A DNA stretch of 64,000 nt from Pomacea canaliculata (lineage: Eukaryota > Mollusca > Gastropoda > Architaenioglossa > Ampullariidae), in NCBI RefSeq assembly GCF_003073045.1, contig NC_037593.1, positions 2,099,525 to 2,163,524 on the forward strand, written 5' to 3'. This document shows positions 1 to 11,837 of this stretch, piece after piece (position 1 is the first letter of the stretch; the number at the start of each line of letters is the position of its first letter). Below the pieces are notes generated by a model that was not told where the DNA came from, did not search any database, and saw only the letters and a program-made list of their open reading frames with translations. Made by a program: the position numbers and the translations under genes.

Positions 1-2908
1 CCTTTCATTTGCAGACCTTGAACACACCTTGCAAGCCTCCTCAACCTCAGGAGCCGAAAAAAGGAAATATTACTAATAAAAATCTTTATCTCACTTCTAC
101 CTGGAGAGAAAGGACAGAGAGACATTGGTGGAAGGGAGAGCAGGTGTGTGTGTTTATATTATTGTTTGTGCTGTTTGGCAATACTTCGCTACAGGCTGTT
201 GTCAAGGGCTGGTTATATATATATATCAAGGCATGTTCATCTTTACTTATTGTGACATGATGAGTTGTTTTATTTCCACTGGAGGCTGGAAGAGAGGCTC
301 CATCATCAACTGTCTTGAGAGGGTCGAGACTTCATCAAACGCCAGTTAGGTAGGCCGACATGTCCAGCAGGTGAGATGAATATGGCAGTCAAGTATGTTT
401 ATGTTTGTCTTCTAGGTCTGCCCCACTCATTCTGCCCTCAGTCAGTTCAAATAGAGGATAAGGACAGCCATGGGTGAGATTTCATCAAATCATGGCGAGC
501 TGCTGAGGTCTGTCTGCTCGCGAAGATGTCGGTACCCACCGCAGTCAAACGATATTCGCTTTCTGAATCCTCTCCTCAGTGAGATGGAAACAAATAAACT
601 GAAAAGAAACAAAAGATTTACGGGAAGAGTGAATGGGTGTAACCTCCTCAGTCCTGATGTTGGTGAGGGTAGTGGAGGAGAGACAATGGAGTGGCTGCCA
701 GTGAACCACTCTCCACTTGTTGCTGGAGGAAATAAAAAAGTGGAAAATGCTTGATGGGAACATAAACCTCGTGAAGTAGGGTTTATATGAGAACATAACA
801 AGCAGGAGGCATGATGAGGCGGTGACAGGTGTGAGGTGTCGCGGCCAGCGATGTGGGAGTACTTCCGCTTGTGAGCAGCTCGTACCCGAGGTTCATGACC
901 AGCAGCGGGTGACTCACCCTGTGAAACTGTTTTCACCTCCAGACATCTTGGTAGCACGGACATCACATGAACAGGGTCGTCACAGCTTCCTCCTGCTCCC
1001 CTCTCCCTCCCCCACACACATTCTTACTTTCACATTTTCTGTTATCTCATTCCACCCTTACCTGTGGCTCTTACCTGTCTCACGAAATGTCAGACTTGAG
1101 GCTCATTAGTCGCCTCAGAAGTTGAAAACCGCGGGTGAGCTAGAATTTTGTTTTCAGTTTCCAAAGCTCATCACACGAGTCAAAAACATCAAACATCTAC
1201 GAAGGAAGACAGGCAGGTGCAAGAAACTCAAGTCTCGATGTAACAACCGTAATTTTTTCACCTGTGTGAAAGGAATGGCTTGCTGTGTGACCGTCTGCAA
1301 TTTGTGGAAATGTTGGGTGTGAGGGGCGGCGGGCATCTTCACAGCTAGCAACACTACAAAACGAGAGGGGGCGAGATAAAGAAATCGTTCCCAGCAAAGG
1401 AACGAAGAACAGAAGAAGGAAGAACAGGAGAAGCAAGTGCAGGAGATGAAGAATGAGTGAATGCGTGAGTGAGTTTGTGTGTGCGTACCTGAGTATGCTT
1501 GTGTGTGAGTGAGTTTGTATGTGATCATGTAAGTTTGTGTGTAAGCAGCTGAGTAGGTTTGTGAGTCTGGACGAGAGTTTAAAAGCATAAACCTGACAGA
1601 CGGAGGGAAGGACGAGTGAAAGTAAGGCCAAAAGGTGGGAAGCGAGTGGTTGGCTGCACTCTGGCTGGCGCGCACGCCGCGGTGACCTGTGGGAGGCGCA
1701 CAGGTAGACAGGTAGACAGGTAGCGATCGCTGTGTAGTTACAGGTGAGCGGTCCTCCCGACAAGCGGGGGGATACCACAGGGGAGACTAGCTGGCTGAGC
1801 GCTCACACAATCATGAGCATCACCTGGACAGTTGTTCTTCACGCATCGCGGTGCAGGTGGCGCGAGGAGGAGGAGAGTAAGTCAAGCAGACGGCGCCCTC
1901 GACAACGCACTTTCCACCCTGCTTACACCCGGGTTTTACAAGTTCGTGTGCACCTTTGATCGGTTAGGAAAGCAGCGATGGAAGTTGAAAAGGTCAGACA
2001 TTTGGTTAGTGGGGCAGAACTAGTGAGTCTGGCTTTCCGGTCATCCTGATAGTGTGTCGGTTCGCCTCCACCACCGTCAGGTCAAAGATATTTTTATAAA
2101 CGTGTTTATATATATAAACCACGGTGAGAAAAGTGTTTAAAATATATTTCACAGAATCACCTGTCGAAAGGACAAGAGAAAAAAAAAAAAATAAGATGTC
2201 TGGATTACAGGGAGCCAGCGTTTGTTAGTAGTCTTGTGATTCTTTCGACACTGTCATGTACACAACTGTCACGTGATGCTGGGACTTTGTGGTTGTAGGT
2301 ATCTTTGGTTGTCAACAACAAACAACAAACAACAAACGACAGCCCCACCGCCGGAAGTCATCCTGAGGCGAGCTAGCGATACAGAAGCCTCTTCCAGCTG
2401 GGAGCCATCCTGAGCATCTTCGTGGCCAGAAATTATGAGCACAGAAGGATTTTCCAGGATAACGACTGCGCCAACAACAACAGTTTTTGTGTTGGCTGTT
2501 TGTGGTTGTGGTGGCGGTTGGTGGTTGTTTCAGGTGTAGGAATACTGCGGCCGTGAAGACAATCTGATGATTAGCTGATGCCGCTCAGCTCTTGCCAGAG
2601 CTTCTAACGATGTTACAAACATTCCGAACAAAGTTCAGTGACTGCAGACTTTGGCAAGAACGACAGAGCAGAGAGAAGAAAGTAGTGATTGTCGAGAGAA
2701 GATAGAGTCCTGTGACGTGTCACCACGTGCAGAGTTCACTGATCTGCATGGCCGCTCACAGACCTACCCCGGGTACTCAGCATCACGAACATCCCGCTGT
2801 GCAAACAACTTGACAACAGTCGACAGACTTTCTCGTCCTTCACCTTCTCCTTCCACCAGTCGTGACCGGAAGTAGTTCTTCTTGGTGTAAACCGACTCAT
2901 CCGCAACC
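1..2908. other. Upstream region of the K2P gene, no supported gene
   Basis: No conserved protein was recognised on either strand. Short open frames here have no domain-like features. Visible items are splice-donor-like CAG/GTGAGC near 1741, a TATATATAAA stretch near 2107, and a short A-run near 2181. Any of these could belong to a 5' untranslated exon or promoter of the channel gene, but none can be proven from sequence alone. An in-frame TAA at 2888-2890 closes the channel reading frame just upstream of its ATG. Confidence 0.5.
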
Positions 2909-4022
2909 ATGACGTCAGAGATCGAAGCCCCGCCCCTGTCGCGCGCGCAGCGTGTGAAGCGGACCGTGAAGTACGCCGTCAAACGAACCCTGACGTTCCT
3001 GCTGTCGCACGTGGGGCTGACGTCACTGGTGGTGGGCTACGTCATCCTGGGAGGTTTGATCTTCATGTCGCTGGAGGCGCAGGAGGAGATCAAGCAGCGC
3101 GTGAAGGCCGAGAACATTCGCGACAAGAGCGTCGACGCCATCCGCGACCTCATCGTGCAGCTCGCCACGCCTGAATCCAACAACAACAACAACAGCACCA
3201 CCACCACCAACACTACCGTCGACACGACTGGAGGTGATGTGACCTCGAGCGACACGAACCTCTGGACAGAGTTCACAGAGGTCAGGTCCAACTTGTCCTC
3301 GGTCGACGTCCAGGTGTCGTCATCAGAAGCTCTGGAGTCGAACATAACCGTCGTTCCGTTTCCTGCAGGTGAGTCACGAGACTCCAGTCAGGAGGTGAAC
3401 GAAAAGTTAGTTAGAAAGACAGACAGTGGAAATGAAGGCGAGGCAGCGTCTGTCTTGGACAAGGACAAGGCTTGGGTGCCTGGACGTGGAAACGAGGAAC
3501 TTTGGATGAGAAGAAAACCTTTTGACCCCCAGGAAAGCACGCGAGAACTGACGAGAAGGCAGCAAAGCATGCAGGCTATACAGACACGTCCTCACCGTCC
3601 TCACCGTCACCATCCTCACCAGACGAACGGCACCAACCAGCCGGTGAGGTCCCTTCAGACTTTCGCGGACAACTACAACCAACAGCTGCAGCACCGCCAT
3701 GCGTTACCAGGCAACCAGGTAGCCGCCATGACAGGTAGTAAGCATCGTGTTGCCAGGACGAGGCGGGAGGACAAGGGTCAGCAACACACGCAGCTGCAGC
3801 ACGCGGCGACGGCAGCGGAAACGAAGCGGCAGGCGGAGGCGGAGGCGGAGCGGAGGGAGCAGATGATGAGTGAAGTGAGGAGGCTGGTGAAGGAGTTCGA
3901 GCTCGAGACGCACGAGCTGACCGTGACCTACAACTGGGACGGCGCCTACACGGACACCGAGGACCTGCAGTGGTCATTTCCGGGCGCCATGTTGTACTCC
4001 GTGACAGTCATCACCACAATAG
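2909..4022 (+). CDS. Two-pore-domain K+ channel, coding exon 1 (TM1, extracellular loop, pore helix 1)
   Basis: This is the first coding exon of a K2P leak channel, a plasma-membrane protein that sets resting potential. The ATG at 2909 is preceded by an in-frame TAA at 2888 and sits in a good context (caaccATGa). Residues about 30-56 form TM1. A very long extracellular TM1-P1 loop follows, about 300 residues instead of the usual ~60, with Asn/Thr-rich N-glycosylation sites near residues 90-110 and His/Gln-rich stretches. Residues about 356-371 are the first pore helix (WSFPGAMLYSVTVITTI), leading into the selectivity filter. The exon ends at a GTGAGT donor after the first base of the filter glycine codon (phase 1) and continues at 11516. 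The intron holds the oppositely oriented UNC-93-like gene. The family assignment is firm; the subfamily is not. Confidence 0.9.
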
Positions 4023-5972
4023 GTGAGTAACCTCCCTTGATGCTGCAGCAGTGATAGTTTCAGACAGATGGCACTAGTGGTCGTGAAGGTAGTAGCTGTT
4101 GTGACAATAATAACCTCTTAATTTTATGAGCTTTACAATGTTCACTCCCCGTCCCTCCCATAACCGCAGCAGTCATATCAAAATCCTCTTCAGCTTTACC
4201 GCCAGGTGTGGGTCAAAGTTCAGCGACAGCAATTTGGATGCAGGTGTATGTTGTTGGCGAGAAGTTAATCTCGGGTTTACTGATGTCTGTCTGGCAGCAC
4301 GCCATGCTTTCCTTATTCTGCAACAAGTGCTTCGTGCTTTGCTTTCATTAAGATGCTTTCTGCCCGAAGACTGATCTTGTGGAACTATTTTGTTTACACG
4401 TACGGAGGCGACATTTTACATACTAGACTTACTTTCCGCAGTGAGACAGAATTCTTCATTGGCGGCCGTGTTCAGCAGCCATCAGTCTTCATCGTTTAAT
4501 AAACAATATTTTTTTTGGCATCAAAGCTGAGAGGATGACTTGGAGAGGTGGGCAAAGTTCGCTGTGACTCAGTGAACAAACGTGTCCAGTGGAGGATACA
4601 CCAGTAGATATTTATGGAGGGCAGGATACACCAGTAGATATTTATGGAGGGCAGGTGGGATCATCAGCGGCTGCATCGCAAAGTTTTCAAGCGATGATAA
4701 GCGAAATTTTCCGACATGTAAATATTATGCTAGAACATGCTGTGAATAAAATTCATGACAGAAGAAAGTCAACATAGGTAACAGCATTTTAAATGAGTTC
4801 ACTGGCTACAACGGACATCTGTTATAAAGTGAGTATTAATAACGAGGTAAGGGTCGTGACCTCAGGAGACACGTCATCACGTGGTCCACAATGGCGAGTA
4901 GCCGCCTGGTGAGTACATTACAAACACTAACAAGTATCCATTCATGCATTTTTTTTTTACCCCACCTATCCTTTCATCATTCCATTTATCATTCCAACCC
5001 TACATTCATCTATCATTCAGTCCACAATTCATCTATCAGTCTCTCCATCCTCCTGTTTGTAGGAATAGTGAGAAAGAAGTTGTGATGTCCCCAATATTAG
5101 GACGACCTCATGGTATCGACAGACAAGAAATGAAATGTGATGATTGTGACGACGAGGAAGCAGCAGACTGGTGGCAGAAACATCAGACAGGACGATGACA
5201 TCAGAGAAAACACAAAACAGAAGCCGCAGACCACAAACATGACGTCAGCGCTGTACAAAGAAACAAAGGGAAGAAAATAATCTGTAGTTAGCTCACAATA
5301 CTCAAAATGCTGAGTACCCCACAAATACAGTAACAACTGCTAACCGTCGGCATCATTGTACAACAAACATGGAGAGGACAAAAATGATTAAAAGTCATCA
5401 GTCGCAGAGGTGAGAAAAGACAAGTCCGATAACCACTGGGCGAGTGTCTTACTGAACTTAATTTGGTCACGTGAACAAGTAGATGGTTTTTTTTTGATGC
5501 ACCGAGTGGCAGAGTGAATAAAAGCCAGCGAGCTTCAGAGCGAGAAGAAGTGAAGCGACAGGAATGAGTGAATGTGAGACAGAAATGAAGATGGAGAGGT
5601 TGGAAGGTTCTGGGTCTGAACTCTCTACTTGAACTCTCGACCTCACTTCTCTCTCATTTCCACTCACATCTCTGATCAAACCCTCGCGAATTTTTGTCAG
5701 ACGGGGAAGAGGAATATCATGAGTTTTATTTATGGCAATACACGAGTTTACGAAGAGCAAATGATTTCACGGCAGGTGAGGTGAAAATATCACTTGAATG
5801 AAGTGAAGCCGAGACTTCTGTCGCCAGGCGGTCTGGTAGTTAGCTACAAATATGGGTCTGTGGTACATTTAGTGTGGTCTATGTAAGTCTGTGGTACATG
5901 TACTGTGGTCTATATGAGGCTCCATGACAGTACACCTCCATCAAGTATATATACTTGAAGTATATGTACTCT
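4023..5972. other. Intron 1 of the K2P gene, first part; 3' flank of the UNC-93-like gene
   Basis: No coding exon was recognised. A 30-bp unit is directly repeated twice near 4590-4652. On the minus strand an AATAAA poly(A) signal (tttatt on +) lies at 5725-5730, about 243 bp past the UNC-93 stop, and is its likely 3' end. Confidence 0.55.
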
Positions 5973-6202
5973 TCATGTCGTATGTCTCTCATCCTCGCAC
6001 CGCTGTAGTCTCAGGTCCACGACCTCCAGGACAATGTAGCCCATGGCGGCCATGATGATCATGGCGACTGTCATGTGGATCCTGGCCAGAGGACAGAGGA
6101 AGGTGGCGGTGATGAAGGTGATGGCCATGGACAGACTGCTCCACATGCCTTTCATCGCAAACGCCGAGTCCGGGGCCGCGGGGAACATCAGGGCGACGAG
6201 GG
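5973..6202 (-). CDS. UNC-93-like protein, last coding exon
   Basis: C-terminal exon of an UNC-93 family protein with the major facilitator fold. It begins after a TTTCAG acceptor, takes up the phase-1 codon from the previous exon, and reads ALVALMFPAAPDSAFAMKGM... into the last two membrane helices before TGA at 5973-5975. The pattern Q-x-N-A-L followed by a helix with a central Trp and Phe matches the end of UNC93A proteins. It ends with a short charged cytoplasmic tail (RCEDERHTT). It lies inside intron 1 of the K2P channel gene, on the other strand. Confidence 0.85.
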
Positions 6203-6755
6203 CTGAAACATAAATAATTTTTGCGACTGAAGTATGAAGATAAGTTTGAAATTAATGTCAGCATCCAGATACACGCGGTGTGAGCAAGGAGTCTTCAGAT
6301 ATGTTGGTGAAAGGAAGCCTGCGAAGCGACGATGATAGTGAAGACAAAGAACAGTCTGAAACTCACACTTGAAGATAACGACGATGAGCAGTCCAAAGAA
6401 ATTTTAAAATGAAGTAGATCAACGATAAGGTAAATTGCAGACTTCAAATAAACTTCTTCAGGGCATCGTGAAATGTTATCAGCCATGGTGGCTTTCCCCT
6501 TGTCAAACAGTTCATCTTACTGGCACACCAGCCCCCCGCTGATGGTATGAGCCCCCTGCTGATATGTCCCCCCTGCTGATGATATGAGCCCCGTGCTGAC
6601 GTGCAAGTGTACCTAAGCTATAAATAACATTTTTGCTGATGGAAGACATTTTATGTGAAGCTGTAGCACAAGATATAAAGATGTCCCATCATGCATCCTA
6701 GAAACATTTCCACTTTCAATAATTACGAAAGAAAGATGCAAGACAAAGGTCCTAC

Positions 6756-7023
6756 CGTTGACCTGCACGGCCCACACGCCCTCCACCAGCCCCATGAGGG
6801 CCGCCAGGCCCAGGAAGACAGGAAGCTGGTCCGCGCGCGGCTCCCACCAGGTGAGCACGAGGAAGAGCGCGAGGTCGCTGACGAGGGCCAGGAGGCAGAG
6901 CACCTGTCGCCCAGTGAAGCGAGCCAGCCACCCCAGCAGCCCCGCACTGACCATCGTGGCCAGACCCCTGGCCGCCATCACGTAGCCCACCATGCGGATA
7001 CCCAGGGTGCAGCTGATGAACGC
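6756..7023 (-). CDS. UNC-93-like protein, penultimate coding exon
   Basis: The exon starts after a TTGCAG acceptor in phase 0 and ends at a GTAGGA donor after the first base of a codon. It encodes AFISCTLGIRMVGYVMAARG..., then helices separated by FTGRQ, then WWEPRADQLPVF and GVWAVQVN. The CTLGI-x-x-VGYVM, TGR and W-x-PRAD-x-L-x-VF patterns are hallmarks of UNC93A/UNC-93 proteins as I know the family. Frame and phases join cleanly to both neighbouring exons. The intron between 6203 and 6755 contains a short degenerate ~25-bp repeat (near 6530-6600) and no other visible coding sequence. Confidence 0.88.
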
Positions 7024-7256
7024 CTGCAAGACGTAACCACCAATGTACCCGGATTACAAGTACCCTGAACTAAAGGTACAGCCTGTGATGCTGGACACCA
7101 ATACTTTATACTATGTGGTGACTTCAAGAATGAAAGAGAATAATTTTTTTAAAATTACATATCTTAATTTACATTGAGGGTATCTACACTGCGCGAGTTA
7201 AGATCCTCACACATCGACCTTTGACCTATCGACACAAGAATGGATGCTGCTCTGAC

Positions 7257-8278
7257 CTCTGTAAAGGTTCCGACCTCAAGCGCCAGGTTCATCATGCGGC
7301 TGACGAGGAAGGGCACCAGCAGCCACATGCGCGGCTGTTTCAGGGTGGACAGGTGTGATCTCACCTTATGCCACCCGCTCTGTCCCACCAGGCGGCGCTG
7401 CTGCAGGTCTGGCAGCCATTTCTTGGTGACCAAGAGCCCTGCCACCTCGAAGAGCAGGAAGACGACGAGCATGAGGGAGACCACGTGAGGATCGGGTCTG
7501 ACGATGTGCCGCCCGCGACCCGCTCGCGCGCAGTAGGCGGCGCCGCACGCGGCAGATTCCAGCCGCGCGGCGTCAGCCTCGACCTGGGTGGCAGCGTTAT
7601 TGGTTGCGTTGTAGTTGGACTGGAAGAGGATGGTGGAGGAGATGAGGTTGCCGCTAAGGTGGCTGGCCATGAAGATGGAGAAGAAGGCGCCGTTCAGACG
7701 GCTGAAGGATGCGTGGAAGGTCGTGCACCTCTTGGGGTCACTGGTGACCTCGACCTTGGCCAGGGTCGTGATGTAAACCTCCAGACACGTCCACAGCGGA
7801 CAGTTGAGGATGCCCATCAGGATGGACCCGGGGACGAGGGTGGCCCAGTGCGGGAAGAAGTTGCACAGGAGGTAACAGCAGTGACCCATCCCACGCCAGC
7901 ATGATGGCAGCCTTGACCCCGGTGTTGTAGATGATGGCGGGCGTGAGGAAGCTGCTGATGAAGACCCCGGTGTACACGCAGGCTAGTGACGTGGTACCCA
8001 GGGTGCCGCCCTCGTGCAGACTGCTCTGGAGGTTCTGGATGGCCTGGAACGACGTGTACACCAGGAACCACGACAACCCCAGCACCACCGTCTCCCTCAT
8101 GGGGTGTGTGGAGGTGGAGAGGTACTCTGATGGCGACAGACACGAGGGCGACAGGGAGCGCGTGGAGGAGGGCAGGGGCGGGGTCAGCACGAGCTGCGGC
8201 TGGATGACTGACAGGTCGTATATCAGGACCGTCCGGCTCGGGTGCACGGGGCTTCTACCCGCCTCTCCCGGTGAACCT
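7257..8278 (-). CDS. UNC-93-like protein, main N-terminal exon (one single-base frame shift)
   Basis: The exon encodes the first half of an UNC-93 family protein: LGLSWFLVYTSFQAIQNLQS, GTLGTTSLACVYTGVFISSF, GVKAAIMLAW, then MGHCCYLLCNFFPHWATLVP and ILMGILNCPLW, an N-glycosylated loop with CGAAYC, and further helices up to a GTCAGA donor. These follow human UNC93A almost helix by helix. The reading frame changes by one base at a C-run at 7890-7892 (one extra base), in the middle of a conserved helix; a consensus error is the simplest cause. The conserved region starts at the ATG at 8098-8100. The open frame continues upstream to a possible acceptor near 8279, so a further 5' exon may exist. 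With the 8100 start the protein would be about 446 residues, normal for the family. Confidence 0.85.
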
Positions 8279-8335
8279 GCATGATGGCCGATGGTTGTCT
8301 CACGAAGGTTGGCGAGGGTGAGACGGTGCTGTGCG

Positions 8336-8337
8336 AA

Positions 8338-8418
<81 letters not shown>

Positions 8419-8441
8419 GTCGTCGTCGTCGTCGTCGTCGT
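8336..8441. repeat. (ATC)n microsatellite passing into (GTC)n
   Basis: An uninterrupted run of about 27 ATC triplets changes to about 8 GTC triplets. It lies just upstream (minus strand) of the UNC-93 exon, in a probable intron or 5' flank. It gives long poly-His or poly-Ser readings that are not genes. Confidence 0.95.
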
Positions 8442-11400
8442 TGTGGTCGTGTAGTTTGTCTTCTATTTTATTCTGTCTGCACTCTACCTACCTGTCCATG
8501 CACACACGTGAACCGTTCTTACCGTCCTTCCTTCTCGCCTTCTCACTTTCTGTTTTCTCTGTACGCATGGCTGCCTCTCATCTTATTCACATCAGTTGCA
8601 ATCAAAGCAACAAAAACATTTCGTCTTCTGTACCTCGGGCTTCCCCACCACATGCAGAGCCAACAACAGCTTCTGCTACTCCTACAGTTTTCGCTACATC
8701 AGCTACAATGAGTAAATAGGATTTATTTACAGATTGTCCACGAATGAGAACAGTAGCAGACTGAACACTATCTTCTCTCAAGTGTGGAGTTCAGGGGGAG
8801 GAAGCAGCCAGCAACCTCTCCCCCCAATTACTAACCACACAACTTCACTGGCACTGAAATCCTGCACTGAGAGTACAGTAATGAGAGGGCAACCTGTTTG
8901 TACAGAGGTCAGAGGTCACAGCCCGAGACACAGTTGTTGCCTCTTCAGTCGCACAAAAAACAAAGCTCGAGCTTCTCCTCGCACTGCACTCTGGGAAATT
9001 GTGTTGGCACGTAAACACAGAGAGCATTGAGAGCAACCGATGTGTGTGGAAGTGGAGACTTTGTTTAAAGCCTGCCTCATTTGCTGGTTATAGGACACCA
9101 ACCCAAGTGCTGCTTGGGGAGCAGTTAACGACTCGGTTTAACTTCTAATGACGGCAAAGCCAGGGTTGGAGCAGGTGAGAGCAGGTGGGCAACGGCTGAC
9201 AGTCATTTCCCTCAAAGGTTTTCTCTAAACTTGTCGAGGACTCACATGGCAGACTATTTATATCACAAAACTAATTTAACTCAAACTAAACGAATAACTC
9301 AAAATGAGTTTCAAGTGTTCAGTCACTTTAGTCACTTGGTGGACTTTGTACCCGCCGACATCTTGCTCACCATTTTCTCTTTTGGAATGTTTTCATTACC
9401 ACAAAATGTATGTCTCTTTTAAAACCTATCTTTAATCGGGTAGCTGCAAGTTAGTTTTACCCGACATCTGTTTGATTTCGTCTTTTGACCGTTTAAAGAG
9501 AGTTGTGAGTGGAGAGCCCACACCTGGCTGTGTGACACACCTGTGTGAAGTGTAGGTACAGTTGTAAGAGGTTTATTCCTGTCTGTTGTAGCTTCCACAG
9601 AGCCACCCGGACTGTAGCTTCCACAGCACCACCCGGACTGAGGAAGCAGGTTTATCTTCCCTTCCTGTGGAGATGCTGATACCCGAGATGTTGTGTTTAA
9701 AGTTCAAAGGGTTCTGTAGGTTGCTGACCTGCAAAGCCACTGAATGTCGTCTGGACACCCGATAGCCTACAGCGCTCTCCCTCCCGGGTGGAAAGTACCC
9801 GATCAAGCGTACACTGATGACGTCAGACATTAGCCTTATTATCAGTGGGCGGACAGCGCGGCGGACGTGTGTGTGGAGCAGTAAACATATTGATTAACAC
9901 TGTCAACAGACAACAACACATGTTTCGCTAATTGTTTTTAATTATCATGGCTGTTTACTGTTATTAATTTTGTCATGTTCGGGAATCGACAGCAGCAGCT
10001 CTACCCCCGAGGTTTACTCGACTATTATCATTACAATATATCAGGTAGATGTGCATGCATGCAAGCTCCAATATCTTAATTAAGTCCTACCTGGATGTTG
10101 CTTAATGGAGTGAGTGACTAATGGTGAGTGCAAAGGTCACACGAAACTTGTGGATTGAGGGTCAAGGTTCAGGACGCTTTGTTCAGCCTGCTTAGCTTTC
10201 AAATTGTTTGACCAACACATTTACCAATAAACTTTCAACGAGACTTTGTCAACACGCTGCCAATAAATATAAATGGGACTTTGGGGAACTTGGGAGGCTC
10301 GACCCTCCGGTACTTTGAACTTTAACCTTTAGAAATGGGCTAACTAGAAGCTAACGAAATAATGGGCGTTTCCTTCAGTTTCTAAACAGTTTAATTTCTG
10401 GTTAATATTGAGAGAAAAAGGTTAACCTGGACCAAGGTTGGCGGCGCGACTAGATGACGACAGCAGCGACTGCTTCAACTTTGGTCTGTCTACAGTCGCT
10501 GACGCCCTCCGATGTGAAGTCTCCTCTTGTGGACTTGTTTCCTCCACAGAACACTGACTTCTGTTGTCGGGAGATTAAATATCCATCGCCACTTCAACTG
10601 CGGTCGTCAACTTGACGGGGGAGCGATAACGCAGGCGATGACGCGACATGGCAGCTCGCGGCGCGTGCACAATGGAGGGTCAGCGTGACGAGCGTGCACG
10701 AGTGTTGTACTGATTGCCTGCTGACACGATTCTCACAATATTGTGATGTGTATTGATCAGTCGGTAAATATATTGTTTGGCAGCAGATGATCTTGACGCA
10801 CACTTCTTAAGACACTCGGTCACCAAATGCGATTTTGTCCGCGCGCGTGAGTGTGTGTGTGTTGGTGAGTGTGTGTGTGTGTGTTGGTGTGTGTTAGTGT
10901 GTGTGTATGTGTGTTGGTGTGTGTGTGTGTTGGTGTGTGTGTGTTTGTTGGTGGGGTAGAAACCATGATGGGACTCTATTTTTGGAAGACATAGTTTCTA
11001 CCACTTAGCGTATCTGCTATAAAAGTTGTGAGAGTGAGCGCGTGCTCACAACTAAATCAAAGTGAAAGGTCATGAACTCAAGGGAGATGGAAAGGGGTGT
11101 GTGTGTGAGAGAGAGGGGTGGATGAGAACCCAAATTCAATTATCAAAGGTGAGAATGATTGCAGGTGACTTTACTTTCAAAATATGACAGCGTGATGAGG
11201 ACCTGCCCACCCGCTAACACCTGTTTTGAATATTTTGTATTTATTAATCTATTTTGTTATAACTTAATAATTAGTATTTTGTTAACAGTAATTGGTATTT
11301 AATATTTAGTTAGTACTTGGTATTGAGTAAAACTTCAAAGCATGTTTTCTAAATGCGTTTTTGTAACGTCCCAGGTGAGCTTCTGTTGCGCCATACTGTG

Positions 11401-11515
11401 AGAAGTGTCAGACTTTTGTTATTAACAAAATGTAATAATGACAATAATATTGCTTATAATAAGTTTATTTGTGGTAAAGACAAGCCATTGCCACATTGTA
11501 GTGTGTTGTGTGCAG
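8442..11515. other. Intron 1 of the K2P gene, last part
   Basis: No conserved coding sequence was recognised. A 26-bp unit is repeated twice near 9591-9640. A degenerate GT-rich microsatellite lies at about 10849-10952. The AT-rich stretch 11220-11340 precedes the next channel exon. The 5' end of the UNC-93-like gene may lie here but could not be located. Confidence 0.5.
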
Positions 11516-11681
11516 GCTACGGACACCTGGCGCCCAAGACGAACCTCGGTCGTGTGGTTACCATGGGTTACGCCATTGTGGGGATACCACTCACCGTGCT
11601 GTGCGTGCGCAACATCGGAAGTCTCCTGAGTGTCATCGTCACTGGCATCTATCGACACGTGTTCGTCGGCCTCGTTATGAG
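11516..11681 (+). CDS. Two-pore-domain K+ channel, coding exon 2 (filter 1 end and TM2)
   Basis: The exon begins after TGTGTGCAG and completes the glycine codon split by intron 1, giving the first selectivity filter T-I-G-Y-G (YGHLAPKTNLGRVVTMGY). TM2 follows (AIVGIPLTVLCVRNIGSLLS), with the typical K2P GIPL-T-x-x-x-x-x-x-G pattern. It ends at ATGAG/GTAGCC in phase 2 and joins exon 3 at 11838 to give MRWRLAKARM. The 156-bp intron that follows contains no other feature. Confidence 0.92.
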
Positions 11682-11837
11682 GTAGCCTCTCTTCCATCCT
11701 CATCATGCTTGCACTTGTTGTCATAATTGTGAACGACTGCTTGTCTGTGGAGAGAGTAAACAAGTAAACAATGTTCATGCTGTTGTTTATTTGAGATGAC
11801 GACAGCAACATTTATGTCGTGTTTATGTTTGCTGCAG

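Noticed and set aside
7368-7904. Plus-strand open frames over the UNC-93 exons
   Set aside because: They are the antisense shadow of a well-conserved minus-strand gene and have no conserved features of their own.
8331-8719. Poly-His/poly-Ser protein
   Set aside because: It is a translation of the ATC/GTC microsatellite lying in a probable intron.
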